Positions 26,803-35,623 of a stretch of DNA of 62,707 nucleotides are shown here, piece by piece (the stretch's first letter is position 1; the number at the start of each line of letters is the position of its first letter). The stretch is from contig CAZUMJ010000018.1 of NCBI GenBank assembly GCA_964621605.1, forward strand, positions 1 to 62,707. Reading direction: 5' to 3'. The notes beneath the pieces are model-generated. The model was not told the DNA's origin and made no database searches. It worked only from the letters and a program-made list of their open reading frames with translations. Origin of the DNA: CAZUMJ01 sp964621605 (GTDB taxonomy: Bacteria; Actinomycetota; Acidimicrobiia; Acidimicrobiales; Iamiaceae). Made by a program: the position numbers and the translations under genes.

Positions 26803-28860
26803 TTACAAGCGGCGAGCGCGGCGAGCGCGCAGTCCGTGCCGCACCCACCAGGTGAGGAGCACGAGCAGCGCACCAGCGCTGATCACGAGACCGACGCCCG
26901 ACATCGCAGTCGAGCGGATCGTGAGGCGGGTATCTGCGATCTGGAGCCCCCCGTCCGGGGAGGTGAGCACGACGTTGACGTGGGCGTCTCCCGGGGTGCG
27001 GGTACGTACCCGCAGGCGCAGGTGAGTCACGTCTCCCGTGAGGCGGATCGTCTGGACGTTGCCATCGAGGAACGTCACTCGTTCGTTGCTCTGAAGGTGC
27101 AGCGTGACCGTCGCCGGTGACGGCAATGTGCTTCGAATCGTCAGTGGGACCACGCCGTCGCGCGCGGTGAGCGTGATGGTCTGTTGGGGCGGCAACGTGA
27201 TCTGCTTCACGGTGTTCGCCATCTGGCTATCCGCGGCGTCGAGGAGTCGCAGCGCCCTCATCTCTGGCAGGTCCCGAGCACCGGCGCTGTCGACGATGGC
27301 CCAGAGCGCTCGGACACCGCTGACATCGGGTCCGAGCATGCGCGACACGGCGCCGACCCGGCTTGCGGTGGCGGAAAGGCGAGAGGCGTAGGCGAGGTGA
27401 GGCGGTGTCGCATCACCCGTCGTGAGATGCGCCACGACTGGAGATGCCTCGCCTTCCAGCGTGGTGGTCGCAAGGGGAAGTGCGAAGAGCGCGCCGACGC
27501 GCGATGCCTCGAGCAACGGCATGGCGCTCGCATCCGGCGTGGGTTGTGCGAGCGCGGACAGCACCAGCGGGAGACTTGTGGCCCCCGGGTCGCTGGCCGA
27601 GGCTGGGAGTACGACTCCACGTGCAGTGCCGTCTCCGTCGAGGGCCCGCAGGGCCAGATCAGCGAGGACGCGGCTCGCGCCGAGCGCGCCGCCGGCCTGG
27701 AGATCTACCTGCAGGTGGTCATCGGTTGCCAGCGCGGTGAGGCTTCCGCCGGGTGTGGCAAGGCTGACCGGCAGAGCTGGTGGAGGTGCGGTGGAGCTGA
27801 ATGTGAGGGCGGAGGAGGGAAGGACAACACGGGTGACGCCGCGCGCGTGGAGCCATGCAAGCGCGCCGTCGGACAACGACGCCTGAGCCTCGCCGGGCAG
27901 GTCTACCCACAGTGAGCGATCGTCAGCGGCGTGAAGCGTGGTGTCGAGGGCGCGATCGCCGCGTGCGAAGAGTTCGGGCAGCAGGGGCTCGAGCGCCGGG
28001 TCGGCGACCCAGCTGGGGAGATCGATCTGTACGTACGGTTGGCGAACGACCTCGCGGTCGGCAAGCACACCAGCCAGGCCTGAGAGCAGGCGCTCGTCGT
28101 TGGCGTTGCTGCTCTCACGGAGCGATTCGAGTACTTCCGGAGTCGCAGCCAAGGCGACGGGAACGGTGGCGGTGCTTGTCGTTCCCAACGCCACGACCGC
28201 CCGTCTGATGAGCGACCGCGTCGCGTCGGTGACCGCGACCGAACTGTCGTCCGATCGCGACGGCGGCGCGTCGACCGTGACAAGCGGAGCGACCCGCAGT
28301 GGCTCGACGTGCTCATCCTCGGCTGAGGGGAGGCGGACGACGTAGGTGACGAGGGATGCGAGGACCTGGTCGTCCGGCGTCCCGAGCACGCGGACGACGA
28401 TCGGGAAGACACCCGGACTTGTCACGATCGCGCGGCCGTCGGCGGGCCCGCTCCCGTCACCGAACCCCGTGGCAAGTGTCGCCTCCACGCCGCCGTTCGC
28501 CGTGTGCGCGAACGCGTCGAGCGGAACCGCCTCCTGCCACAACTCGATGGCGCCGACAGCAGAGCTTTCGTGGGTCGCGTCGAGTGCGGACTGGTCGGCA
28601 ACGCGGCGGTGCAGGACGACCTGGATGCGGGCATCCGTCGGTGCTCCCTGGACGGAGACCTTTGTCATCGCAACACCGTTCGGCGCGACCCACGGGGTCT
28701 GGGAGAGCAGCCCGAGGGTGACGGTGGACGCCGGGGCGACTGGTGCCCACCGTGCGGCGTCGGCATGCGCCGGTGTGCTGCGTGCGAGCGGCGATGCGAG
28801 GAGCAGTGGCAGGAGAAGCGCCCCCAGGCGCCCCCAGTTGGCGCGTGCGTGGACGTTCAC
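26803..28860 (-). CDS. Secreted, C-terminally anchored DUF6049-like protein
   Basis: 685 residues. A signal peptide (LGALLLPLLLASPLARS, about 12-28) begins it, and a large extracytoplasmic beta-rich region follows. One C-terminal span (GVGLVISAGALLVLLTWWV) and an arginine-rich tail end it. This plan and the position near trxB, kinase and pcnA-type genes match mycobacterial Rv3909 and the DUF6049 group, whose function is unknown but tied to the cell envelope. In mycobacteria murJ and sigM follow; here neither is present. The start overlaps the upstream acetyltransferase stop by four bases. Confidence 0.7.
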   Translation of the reverse strand: MNVHARANWGRLGALLLPLLLASPLARSTPAHADAARWAPVAPASTVTLGLLSQTPWVAPNGVAMTKVSVQGAPTDARIQVVLHRRVADQSALDATHESSAVGAIELWQEAVPLDAFAHTANGGVEATLATGFGDGSGPADGRAIVTSPGVFPIVVRVLGTPDDQVLASLVTYVVRLPSAEDEHVEPLRVAPLVTVDAPPSRSDDSSVAVTDATRSLIRRAVVALGTTSTATVPVALAATPEVLESLRESSNANDERLLSGLAGVLADREVVRQPYVQIDLPSWVADPALEPLLPELFARGDRALDTTLHAADDRSLWVDLPGEAQASLSDGALAWLHARGVTRVVLPSSALTFSSTAPPPALPVSLATPGGSLTALATDDHLQVDLQAGGALGASRVLADLALRALDGDGTARGVVLPASASDPGATSLPLVLSALAQPTPDASAMPLLEASRVGALFALPLATTTLEGEASPVVAHLTTGDATPPHLAYASRLSATASRVGAVSRMLGPDVSGVRALWAIVDSAGARDLPEMRALRLLDAADSQMANTVKQITLPPQQTITLTARDGVVPLTIRSTLPSPATVTLHLQSNERVTFLDGNVQTIRLTGDVTHLRLRVRTRTPGDAHVNVVLTSPDGGLQIADTRLTIRSTAMSGVGLVISAGALLVLLTWWVRHGLRARRARRL

Positions 28861-29588
28861 GGGGTACGTCCGAGTTCGTGCACGAGCACGTCGAGACCGG
28901 TTGGCTCGTCGCGGAAGCCGAGGCTCCGATACAACGCGAGGGCACCCACGTTCTTCTCCTGGGTGTTCACGAGGACGGTCGCAGCACGTCGCCGACGCAA
29001 CCAGCGCAGGGCGTCCACGACGAGGGTCCGGCCGAGTCCTTGGCGCTGGGCAGCGGGATGGACCGCAAGGCGTTGCAGGTAACCCCGGCTGGCGGCATGA
29101 CCGACCACCGCATAGCCCAGAGCCGCGTTGTACGTGGCCGGCTCCTGCGCGCGCACGAGTCGGAGGCGCGCCACGGGTGTCGCGTTGAGCGCCTCCGCCA
29201 GGCCGGTGGCGTCCAGGCGCCAGAAGCCTTCGAACGCAGCATGGTCCAGTGCCAGGAGGCGAGCCTCGTCGTCTCTTCGTGGCCGTCGAACACGGATCGA
29301 AGGCGTGGGTGAGGGAATCTCACGGAGATCATGGGCCAGCAGGCAGAGGTGCTCGTAGTGAGCAAAGCCTGCTGCGTTGAACACGTGCTGGTCTGTCGGC
29401 GCGAGCGCAGCGGTGTACACGCGGTTGACCCCGTGGGCGACGAGTTGTGTGAGCACGGCGCCCACCTCGTTGCCCGAGAGGCGCGCGGTGTCGCCGACCG
29501 GGACGACGAGTGCCGTGTCGCGGGTGTCGCGCCAGGCCCGCACTCGAAGGTGCGCGCTCCCGACGTCGGACAGGGTGCCGCGACTCAT
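28857..29588 (-). CDS. GNAT N-acetyltransferase
   Basis: 243 residues from the ATG at 29588. The C-terminal ~145 residues form a clear GNAT domain: IRVRRPRRDDEARLLALDH at the start, GYLQRLAVHPAAQRQGLGRTLV as the acetyl-CoA-binding motif A, and NTQEKNVGALALYRSLGF as motif B. The N-terminal ~95 residues look like a decayed second GNAT-like fold (FNAAGFAHYEHLCLLAHDL). The substrate is unknown. It precedes the DUF6049 gene with an ATGA overlap. Confidence 0.82.
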   Translation of the reverse strand: MSRGTLSDVGSAHLRVRAWRDTRDTALVVPVGDTARLSGNEVGAVLTQLVAHGVNRVYTAALAPTDQHVFNAAGFAHYEHLCLLAHDLREIPSPTPSIRVRRPRRDDEARLLALDHAAFEGFWRLDATGLAEALNATPVARLRLVRAQEPATYNAALGYAVVGHAASRGYLQRLAVHPAAQRQGLGRTLVVDALRWLRRRRAATVLVNTQEKNVGALALYRSLGFRDEPTGLDVLVHELGRTP

Positions 29589-29661
29589 CGGCTCGAACGG
29601 AGGGCAGGTCGGCACCACGTGCCCCCGACACTAGAGCGATGTCGTGGGCGGAACGTGCCGG

Positions 29662-29675
29662 TAGCCTCCGCGCGT
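29662..29675 (+). promoter_or_regulatory. Leaderless promoter box of the deacetylase-like gene
   Basis: TAGCCT (29662-29667) lies eight bases before the GTG at 29676 without an intervening ribosome site. Confidence 0.4.
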
Positions 29676-30707
29676 GTGAGCTTGCTGTATGCGACGCACC
29701 CGAGCTTCTGGGCGCACGACAGCGGTACGGGTCATCCCGAGCGACCCGGACGGCTCGATGCGGTGGCGGGGGGCCTTCGTGCAGCGAGGGTCGACGACGC
29801 ACTCGTCGCGTACCAACCCCGTTCGGCAACCGACGCGGAACTGGCGTTGGTGCACACCGAGCGGTACATCACCGCGGTGTCGTCGTTCATCGCGACCGGA
29901 GGCGGAGCCCTCGACGGCGATACCCACGTGGGTGTCCAGTCGGGGGAGGCAGCTCGCCGGGCGGCGGGGGCTGGGCTCGAGGCAGTGGAGCGGCTCCGTC
30001 GTGGAGAAGCTGATGCCGCGTTCTGCGCCGTGCGGCCCCCAGGGCATCACGCGATGCCGACGCACGCCATGGGGTTCTGCGTGTTCAACAACGTCGCAGT
30101 GACTGCTGCTGCGCTCGCAGCCGACGGCGATCAGGTGCTCGTCGTCGACTTCGATGCGCATCATGGCAACGGCACGCAGGCGGCGTTCTATGAGGATCCA
30201 CGGGTCACCTACGTCTCCATGCACGAGTGGCCGCTGTACCCCGGGACCGGTTCGTTGCGCGAGGTCGGACGCGGCGCGGGCATCGGGTCGACCATCAACT
30301 TCCCACTCCCCGCCGGCGCGACCGGTGATGTGTACCGAGCTGCCTGGGATGTGGTGACGCCGCTCCTTGCCGACACCCCGCCCGACTGGGTGTTGGTGTC
30401 CGCAGGGTTCGACGCGCACCGTCGCGATCCGCTTGCGGGGCTCCGTCTCAGCGCGACCGACTTTGGCGATCTGACCCGGGAGATCGTGTCGGTGGTGCCG
30501 GCGGGCCGGCGCATCGTCTTCCTTGAGGGGGGCTACGACCTCGAGGCGGTACAGGTGTCGTCGGGGGCTGTCGCGGCGGCCCTGCTCGATGTGGCGCACC
30601 GTCCGGAAGAGCCCACGACCGGCGGACCGGGGGCCGAGATTGTCAGCGCCGCGGCACGAGTGCACGCCGAGGTGCTCAACTCGGGGCAGTCACCCGCCGA
30701 CGGGTGA
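29676..30707 (+). CDS. Histone deacetylase family (AcuC/APAH-like) hydrolase
   Basis: 343 residues. A zinc-dependent amidohydrolase of the arginase/deacetylase fold. Visible signatures are HPERPGRLDAV, the catalytic His pair in RPPGHHA, FNNVAVTAAAL, the metal ligands DFDAHHGNGTQ and the second Asp in VLVSAGFDAHRRDPL, and LEGGYDLEAV at the end. Bacterial relatives act on acetylpolyamines, acetoin-related proteins or small amides; the substrate here is not deducible. The GTG at 29676 starts right at the conserved LYATHPSF segment. The stop overlaps the PilT start. Confidence 0.9.
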   Translation: MSLLYATHPSFWAHDSGTGHPERPGRLDAVAGGLRAARVDDALVAYQPRSATDAELALVHTERYITAVSSFIATGGGALDGDTHVGVQSGEAARRAAGAGLEAVERLRRGEADAAFCAVRPPGHHAMPTHAMGFCVFNNVAVTAAALAADGDQVLVVDFDAHHGNGTQAAFYEDPRVTYVSMHEWPLYPGTGSLREVGRGAGIGSTINFPLPAGATGDVYRAAWDVVTPLLADTPPDWVLVSAGFDAHRRDPLAGLRLSATDFGDLTREIVSVVPAGRRIVFLEGGYDLEAVQVSSGAVAAALLDVAHRPEEPTTGGPGAEIVSAAARVHAEVLNSGQSPADG

Positions 30708-31831
30708 TGGATTGGCCGGCTGGGGCGGCCGCCGAGGAGGCGACGAGCGTGGCAGAACTGAATGACCTGCTGCAGTACCTGATCGAGCAACGCGGCTCGG
30801 ACCTGCACGCCAAGGCGGGCTCGGTCCCGCACATCCGCGTGCACGGGAAGCTGCAGCGAACGCCGTTCGACGTGACATCTCCGGACGAGATCGAGGCCGT
30901 CGTCGCTGAGCTCCTTCCGGTCTCGCGCAACCAGGAACTCTCGGAGCGGGGGGAGGTCAGCATCGCCTATGGCATCTCGGGGCTTGGCCGTTTCCGCATC
31001 AACATCTATCGACAGCGGGGATCCTTCGGGCTCTCGGCCCGTTGGGTCGTACCGGGTGCGCCCGCCATCGGTGCGCTGAAGCTTCCGTCGATCGTGGAGC
31101 GCCTCGCGAGCGAGGAGCGGGGCCTGATCTTGGTCGCAGGTCCTGCGGCTTCAGGCAAGACGACCACGGCCGCCGCGATCCTCGACCATGTGAACACGTC
31201 GCGAGCCGTGCACATCGTCACGTTGGAGGACCCGATAGAGGTGCTTCACGCCGACAAGCAGTCGGTGGTCAGCCAGCGTGAGGTGGGTACCGACACGCGT
31301 ACGTTCGCTGAGGCGATGCAACGCGTGAACCGCCTCGACCCCGATGTGATCTTCGTGTCCGAGCTCCACGATTCGGAGACCGCAGCAGAGGTGTTGGCCG
31401 CGTCTGCATCGGGGCACCTCGTGGTTGCCGTCCTGAACGCGGTCAGTGCCCCCGAGGCCGTCGCCAAGTTCTTGGAGTACGTGCCAGCTGAGCACCTCAC
31501 GCAGGCGCGCCACGCGCTGGCGAACAATCTGCGAGGGGTCATCGCGCAGAAGCTCCTCGAACGAGCGGACGGTCGTGGCCGAGTGCCCGCCACCGAGGTG
31601 CTCGTGGTGACGACGAAGGTGTTCGATGCACTCCTCGCAGGCGCCGAGGAGCAGGAGCTCGAGCGGCTGATTCGCGAGGGCGAGTACCACGGGATGCAGA
31701 CGTTCGACCAGTCGCTCTTCACCCTGTACCGCGACGAGGAGGTGAGCCTCCGTGACGCCTTGGCGCTCGCGAAGGCGCCAGAGGAACTGCGCATCGAGTT
31801 CCAGCGGGCCGGACTGCAGGCGGGCTACTAG
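30704..31831 (+). CDS. pilT: PilT-like type IV pilus retraction ATPase
   Basis: 375 residues. A GspE/PilT hexameric ATPase: N-terminal PAS-like region (LLQYLIEQRGSDLHAKAGS), Walker A GPAASGKTTT (146-155), Asp box VTLEDPIEVLH, Walker B region DPDVIFVSELHDSET with Glu220, and a His-containing C-terminal region. Normal PilT has GPTGSGKSTT and GEMRDLET, so this is a divergent copy. No other pilus gene is in the window. The start overlaps the deacetylase stop by four bases (GTG 30704 or ATG 30707). A c-di-AMP or motility role would be speculation. Confidence 0.85.
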   Translation: MMDWPAGAAAEEATSVAELNDLLQYLIEQRGSDLHAKAGSVPHIRVHGKLQRTPFDVTSPDEIEAVVAELLPVSRNQELSERGEVSIAYGISGLGRFRINIYRQRGSFGLSARWVVPGAPAIGALKLPSIVERLASEERGLILVAGPAASGKTTTAAAILDHVNTSRAVHIVTLEDPIEVLHADKQSVVSQREVGTDTRTFAEAMQRVNRLDPDVIFVSELHDSETAAEVLAASASGHLVVAVLNAVSAPEAVAKFLEYVPAEHLTQARHALANNLRGVIAQKLLERADGRGRVPATEVLVVTTKVFDALLAGAEEQELERLIREGEYHGMQTFDQSLFTLYRDEEVSLRDALALAKAPEELRIEFQRAGLQAGY

Positions 31832-31851
31832 GGGCGACGTCGCTCCAACGT

Positions 31852-31882
31852 GTGACGAAGCGGCGTAATAACGCTACGTCAC
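31852..31882 (+). repeat. Nested inverted repeat upstream of the NlpC/P60 gene
   Basis: Outer arms GTGACG (31852-31857) and CGTCAC (31877-31882) enclose inner arms GCGT and ACGC (31863-31866, 31871-31874). It could be an operator or RNA hairpin between pilT and the hydrolase promoter. Confidence 0.4.
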
Positions 31883-31939
31883 GCACTGTGGTGGAGCAGT
31901 CATAATCGTCACCTGCTTGTAACTCAGCTCGCGCTTCGG

Positions 31940-31953
31940 TAACCTAAGCCCCC
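31940..31953 (+). promoter_or_regulatory. Leaderless promoter box of the NlpC/P60 gene
   Basis: TAACCT (31940-31945) lies eight bases before the ATG at 31954. No Shine-Dalgarno sequence is seen. Confidence 0.4.
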
Positions 31954-33108
31954 ATGCCGTATCGTGAGGTACGCCGCCGCTTGGCGGTTGCTGCAATGGC
32001 CGTCACGCTGCTCGGAGTTCCGCTGATTTCGGCGGGCGCCGCACACGGCGATCCAATCGGAGATCTCCAGGCCCGCGCGACCGAGATCGCCGCGCAGATC
32101 TCCCAGCTGCAAGCGCAGATCGAGGAAGACTCGAACGCCTGGGAGGCCGCTCGCTACCGCGTCTCGCAGCTCGAAGGCCAGATCGCCGATTCGCAGGCTG
32201 CGGTCGAGCAGGCAAAGCAGGACGAGGCAGCGAAGCGCAAGCAGCTCTCGGCGTACGCCATCAACGCCTACATGGCTGGCGGCGATGGCACTGACCTGAG
32301 CGCGATGCTCGACGACTCCGCCGACAAGCTCGACCAGCGACAGGGCTACGCCCGGTCCGCGGTGGGCGATCGCCAGTCGCTGGTGGACGAGCTCGCGGCA
32401 TCCCAGAAGAACACCCAAGACAAGATCGCTGCCCTCAACGATGACAAGGCTGAGGCCCAGGCATCGCAGGAGCAGGCGGACGCCAAGCGCAAGAGCGCGC
32501 AGGCGGCTGCCGATCGCTTGCAGGCGCTGCAGGGGCAGGTGCAGGGTGAGCTCGCCGAAGCCGTCCGGCAGAAGCAGGCCGCTGAGGCCCGTGCCCAACA
32601 GCAGCGTGCGTACGAGCAAGCACAGGAGCAGGCCCGGCTTCAGGCGCAGCAGGCTCGTGCGACAGAGCAGGCGCGACCCGTCCCCGCACCGGCGCCTTCC
32701 GCTTCCGACTCGTCCTCCTCGACCGAGCAGGCGCCGGTCTCGATCCCGAGCAACGGCTCCGTGGCATCCATCGCAATTGCGGCCGCCGAGTCTCAGCTCG
32801 GTGTCCCCTATGTCTGGGGCGGTGCCTCACCAGGTGGAGGCTTCGACTGCTCGGGCCTCACCATGTGGGCATATGCCCAGGCCGGCGTCGGGCTTCCGCA
32901 TTACACCGGCGCGCAGGAACAGGTCGGCCGCGTGGTTCCCCTGTCGGCGATTCAGCCCGGTGACCTGGTCTTCTACTGGGGCGGCGGCCACGTGGCGCTC
33001 TACATCGGTGGTGGGTCGGTCATCCATGCGCCCCACACCGGTGATGTCGTGCGGTACGGCAGCCTCTACATGGGCACGCCGGAACTGGTCGTCCGCCCGT
33101 ACGCCTGA
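31954..33108 (+). CDS. Secreted NlpC/P60 peptidoglycan endopeptidase
   Basis: 384 residues. A signal peptide (about 1-31, LAVAAMAVTLLGVPLISAG) precedes a long coiled coil (about 33-240) rich in Gln, Ala and Glu, as in RipA/CwlO-type enzymes. A Pro/Ser linker follows, then a C-terminal NlpC/P60 domain. The catalytic Cys299 is in GGGFDCSGLTMW and His346 in GGGHVALYIG, with a third polar residue in HAPHTGD. It should cleave the D-Glu-diaminopimelate bond of stem peptides during division. The coiled coil probably mediates inhibition or recruitment by an FtsEX-like partner; no such gene is present here. Confidence 0.93.
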   Translation: MPYREVRRRLAVAAMAVTLLGVPLISAGAAHGDPIGDLQARATEIAAQISQLQAQIEEDSNAWEAARYRVSQLEGQIADSQAAVEQAKQDEAAKRKQLSAYAINAYMAGGDGTDLSAMLDDSADKLDQRQGYARSAVGDRQSLVDELAASQKNTQDKIAALNDDKAEAQASQEQADAKRKSAQAAADRLQALQGQVQGELAEAVRQKQAAEARAQQQRAYEQAQEQARLQAQQARATEQARPVPAPAPSASDSSSSTEQAPVSIPSNGSVASIAIAAAESQLGVPYVWGGASPGGGFDCSGLTMWAYAQAGVGLPHYTGAQEQVGRVVPLSAIQPGDLVFYWGGGHVALYIGGGSVIHAPHTGDVVRYGSLYMGTPELVVRPYA

Positions 33109-33234
33109 ACGGCGGACGTACGTCCACGGCGTTCACGGGGCGGCGGCTGTATCCGGTACGAACCACGCCGTGCGTGGGGGATGTGCCTCGCGCGGAGGCG
33201 ACCGTCCCGCCGAAGGAACCGCGACCCCGCCGCG

Positions 33235-33687
33235 TCAGAGTGCAGCAGGCTCTTGGATGGTGCCCGGCAGGTCTGCGTCGCGCGCCCGCCGCTTGTGACG
33301 GTGCCTCGCCACGAACGCAAGTGCGAGGGCAAGCACGCCGCAGCACAAGAAGGCGGTGCCGGTCAGCGCAGCCGGCCATGCTCGACGACCCACCTCGACG
33401 GTGCAGCGGTGATCGTAGGCTCGTTGCACGCCAGCTTGGTCGAGGCCGTAGAGCGGCTTGCCGTTGTCGTCGGTGAGCGCGGCGTTCGGCGTTCCTCGTA
33501 GCAGGAACAGTGCAGGTGAGCCACAGTTCTGGACCGGGCGGTTGTGGACCGGCAGCACCAAGATGATTGCGGTTGCGATGGCGCACGCCAGGGCGAGCCA
33601 CACGAGACCCGTCGAGCAGCGCAGTACCCAGCGTGTTGACGCGGACACGGCTAAGGCGGGCGATGGAAGGTCGTCGACGGAGGGCAC
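33235..33687 (-). CDS. Two-span membrane protein, unknown
   Basis: 150 residues from the GTG at 33687. Two membrane spans are visible: GLVWLALACAIATAIILVLP (about 25-45) and ALTGTAFLCCGVLALALAF (about 110-130). Between them is an extracytoplasmic loop of ~65 residues with Cys residues (NCGSPALFLL; DHRCTVEVG) that may form a disulfide. The longer open frame upstream (to 34563) crosses another gene and looks non-coding. No family was recognised. Confidence 0.6.
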   Translation of the reverse strand: MPSVDDLPSPALAVSASTRWVLRCSTGLVWLALACAIATAIILVLPVHNRPVQNCGSPALFLLRGTPNAALTDDNGKPLYGLDQAGVQRAYDHRCTVEVGRRAWPAALTGTAFLCCGVLALALAFVARHRHKRRARDADLPGTIQEPAAL

Positions 33688-33913
33688 CGCTGGCCATTGT
33701 GCCGCAGCGCGGTTCCGGACGGGGACATGGGGGTGCCGGGCGGAGCAGAGGTCGGCAGGCTCCAGTGCCGGAGCGCTGGTCGCGATGCTGATGGAGGGAG
33801 GTACGACCTCTGCCCCGAACCCGACGACCGGTGGGGGCGATGACCACCGGCACTCAGAGCATCGGCACGACTCCGCTCCGGCTTGAGGCCTCGCGGGGAC
33901 ATTTCTGGGCCTA

Positions 33914-34225
33914 ATGACCCACGAGGCGCCGAGGGCAACCGACCGAGCGGACATGCTCGCTACGCTGCGAAAGCTGACCGACGAGCGGAGGAACGTGTAC
34001 GGCGCGGAAACCCTCTTTCTGGGTGACGACCTCATTGTGTGGCTTCTGCTGGCCCTCGGCGGGGCGATGTTCTTCGGGAACCTCGCCGCGATCCTCCGTC
34101 CGCCGGCGCGCGGTCGTGACGGCGCGCTGCCTGAGGCACCTCGGGGACGCAGCATCGCGTTCGTGGTGCTCGGCGCGGTGGTCGCGCTGTGGGCACTCGT
34201 CAGCCTTGTCACGAAGAGCGGATGA
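33914..34225 (+). CDS. Small two-span membrane protein
   Basis: 103 residues. Two hydrophobic spans, LIVWLLLALGGAMFFGNLAAI (about 40-60) and IAFVVLGAVVALWALVSLV (about 81-99), follow a charged N-terminal helix (LATLRKLTDERRNVYG). No family was recognised. It is read towards the TetR gene, 63 bases before it. Confidence 0.55.
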   Translation: MTHEAPRATDRADMLATLRKLTDERRNVYGAETLFLGDDLIVWLLLALGGAMFFGNLAAILRPPARGRDGALPEAPRGRSIAFVVLGAVVALWALVSLVTKSG

Positions 34226-34274
34226 TGGGCCCGGGTGCAGCCACCACTCGTCCGTCGCGCGCAATGACTGCGGT

Positions 34275-34288
34275 TAGCGTGGCGACTC
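34275..34288 (+). promoter_or_regulatory. Leaderless promoter box of the TetR gene
   Basis: TAGCGT (34275-34280) lies eight bases before the GTG at 34289. Confidence 0.4.
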
Positions 34289-34981
34289 GTGCCCGCTAGA
34301 TCAGCAGATGAACGTGAGATCGCCGTGGGGGCGGCAGATCGCAAGATGCTCGACCGTGGGCCTGATGCGCGGGCCACAACCGCCGACGGCCGTCGGCTTC
34401 GTGGCCTTCGGAACCGCCATGCGGTGGTCGAGGCGATGCTCTCGTTGCTCGAGGATGGTGTGACCAGCCCGTCGGCGGCCGAGATCGCCGAGCGCGCCGG
34501 GGTGTCACTCCGGTCCGTCTTCCGGCACTTCGACGACCTTGATGCGCTGTTCCTTGCGGGCATCGAACGTCAGACCCAGAAGACGTCGCACCTGTACAAG
34601 CCGCCTTCTCCGAACGGGACCGCAACCGACCGAGTCCAAGCGCTCGTGCGGCAGCGGCGTCGACTCCACGAGGCGGTGGCTCCGGTACGCCGAGGTTGGG
34701 TGCTGCGCTTCCGCGACCACCCCACGATGGTGCCGGTCATGGCGGAGGTGCGATCGGAACTTCGCCGACAGATCAGTGAGCTCTTTGCGGCAGACCTCGC
34801 CGACCTGTCGCCGTCGGTGCGGCGCGAGGTCGTCGACGCAATCGATCTGGCGACCAGCTTTCCGGCGTGGGACTACCTGCGCTTCGATCAAGAACTGAGC
34901 GTGAATCGCGCGGCCGGGGTGATGCGCCGCACGGTTCTGGCGGTGCTCAAGGCAGCGGGGGTCGCGGTCGGCGACGCCTAG
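34289..34981 (+). CDS. TetR-family transcriptional regulator
   Basis: 230 residues. The N-terminal HTH is clear: RNRHAVVEAMLSLLEDGVTSPSAAEIAERAGVSLRSVFRHFDDLDALF (TetR motif, split here as SAAEIAERAGVS and VFRHFDDLDALF, about residues 50-85). The C-terminal helical domain is not recognisable beyond its fold. An unusual feature is the ~30-residue N-terminal extension before the helix bundle. No adjacent pump or enzyme suggests its target. Confidence 0.85.
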   Translation: MPARSADEREIAVGAADRKMLDRGPDARATTADGRRLRGLRNRHAVVEAMLSLLEDGVTSPSAAEIAERAGVSLRSVFRHFDDLDALFLAGIERQTQKTSHLYKPPSPNGTATDRVQALVRQRRRLHEAVAPVRRGWVLRFRDHPTMVPVMAEVRSELRRQISELFAADLADLSPSVRREVVDAIDLATSFPAWDYLRFDQELSVNRAAGVMRRTVLAVLKAAGVAVGDA

Positions 34982-35017
34982 GCGCTCGCAGCCTGGGCGC
35001 GTCAGGTGGCGGTGTCT

Positions 35018-35479
35018 TCACATCGGTGGTGAGGCCCCATCCGAGGTCGGGCGCGGCGCGGGAACGCTGCCCGACGTCGAGGCGGTCGTGGCCGGCCGCG
35101 TCGGCGCAGAGGATGTTCGTGCGCGTCGCGCACGACGGCTGCTCGCCATGAGCGCGAGCGTGCCGCCTCCGAGCGCGGCGACGATGAGCCCGAGGAGCGC
35201 GAGCTGCTCCCAACCCCCTCGGTCTCCCGGACGTTCGGGCTTCTGCCCGCTGTACGGCTGCTCGATCGCGGGCATGCGTTGTCCGGCTACTGGACCTGCG
35301 TCTGCACCGGTGCGCTCCGCTTCAGCCTTGAACGCGCTGGACCCGGCCATGAACGCCAGCGTCAGGGCCACGATCAGGACGATCAACGCGATCGACGGCA
35401 CCCATCCGTTGCGGACAACTCTGGTGAGCGGGCCCGGTGCCTGCTCGCTGTGGCCGGGCTCGTCGCTTGTCGATGGCAT
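35018..35479 (-). CDS. Two-span membrane protein, unknown
   Basis: 153 residues. The ATG at 35479 follows a GGAGGACG ribosome site, so the upstream 19 codons of the frame are left out. Spans: SIALIVLIVALTLAFMAG (about 30-48) and LALLGLIVAALGGGTLALMA (about 95-114), followed by a basic and Ser/Thr-rich tail (RRARRART). The external loop between them is hydrophilic. No family was recognised. Confidence 0.55.
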   Translation of the reverse strand: MPSTSDEPGHSEQAPGPLTRVVRNGWVPSIALIVLIVALTLAFMAGSSAFKAEAERTGADAGPVAGQRMPAIEQPYSGQKPERPGDRGGWEQLALLGLIVAALGGGTLALMASSRRARRARTSSAPTRPATTASTSGSVPAPRPTSDGASPPM

Positions 35480-35623
35480 CGTCCTCCATCGTGGTGCGTG
35501 GGTGCGGAGGACGACAAGGGCAAGCGGCACGACCACAATTCGAGGCGCCGAACACCCGTGCGCGCGAAGCTGGACGCGGAGCCGGGATCAACCGGATTCC
35601 GGCCAGGCGATCGGGGGATTGCC

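Noticed and set aside
20749..29588. A murJ or sigM gene, expected beside trxB and the DUF6049 gene
   Set aside because: I looked for a many-span MurJ and a sigma factor and saw neither. The kinase occupies that stretch.
31832..31953. c-di-AMP riboswitch upstream of the NlpC/P60 gene
   Set aside because: The interval is too short and lacks the conserved elements I would expect. Only a simple nested hairpin is present.
33235..34563. 442-codon minus-strand protein
   Set aside because: Only the C-terminal 150 residues have protein character. The rest is antisense to a small membrane protein and the TetR gene start.
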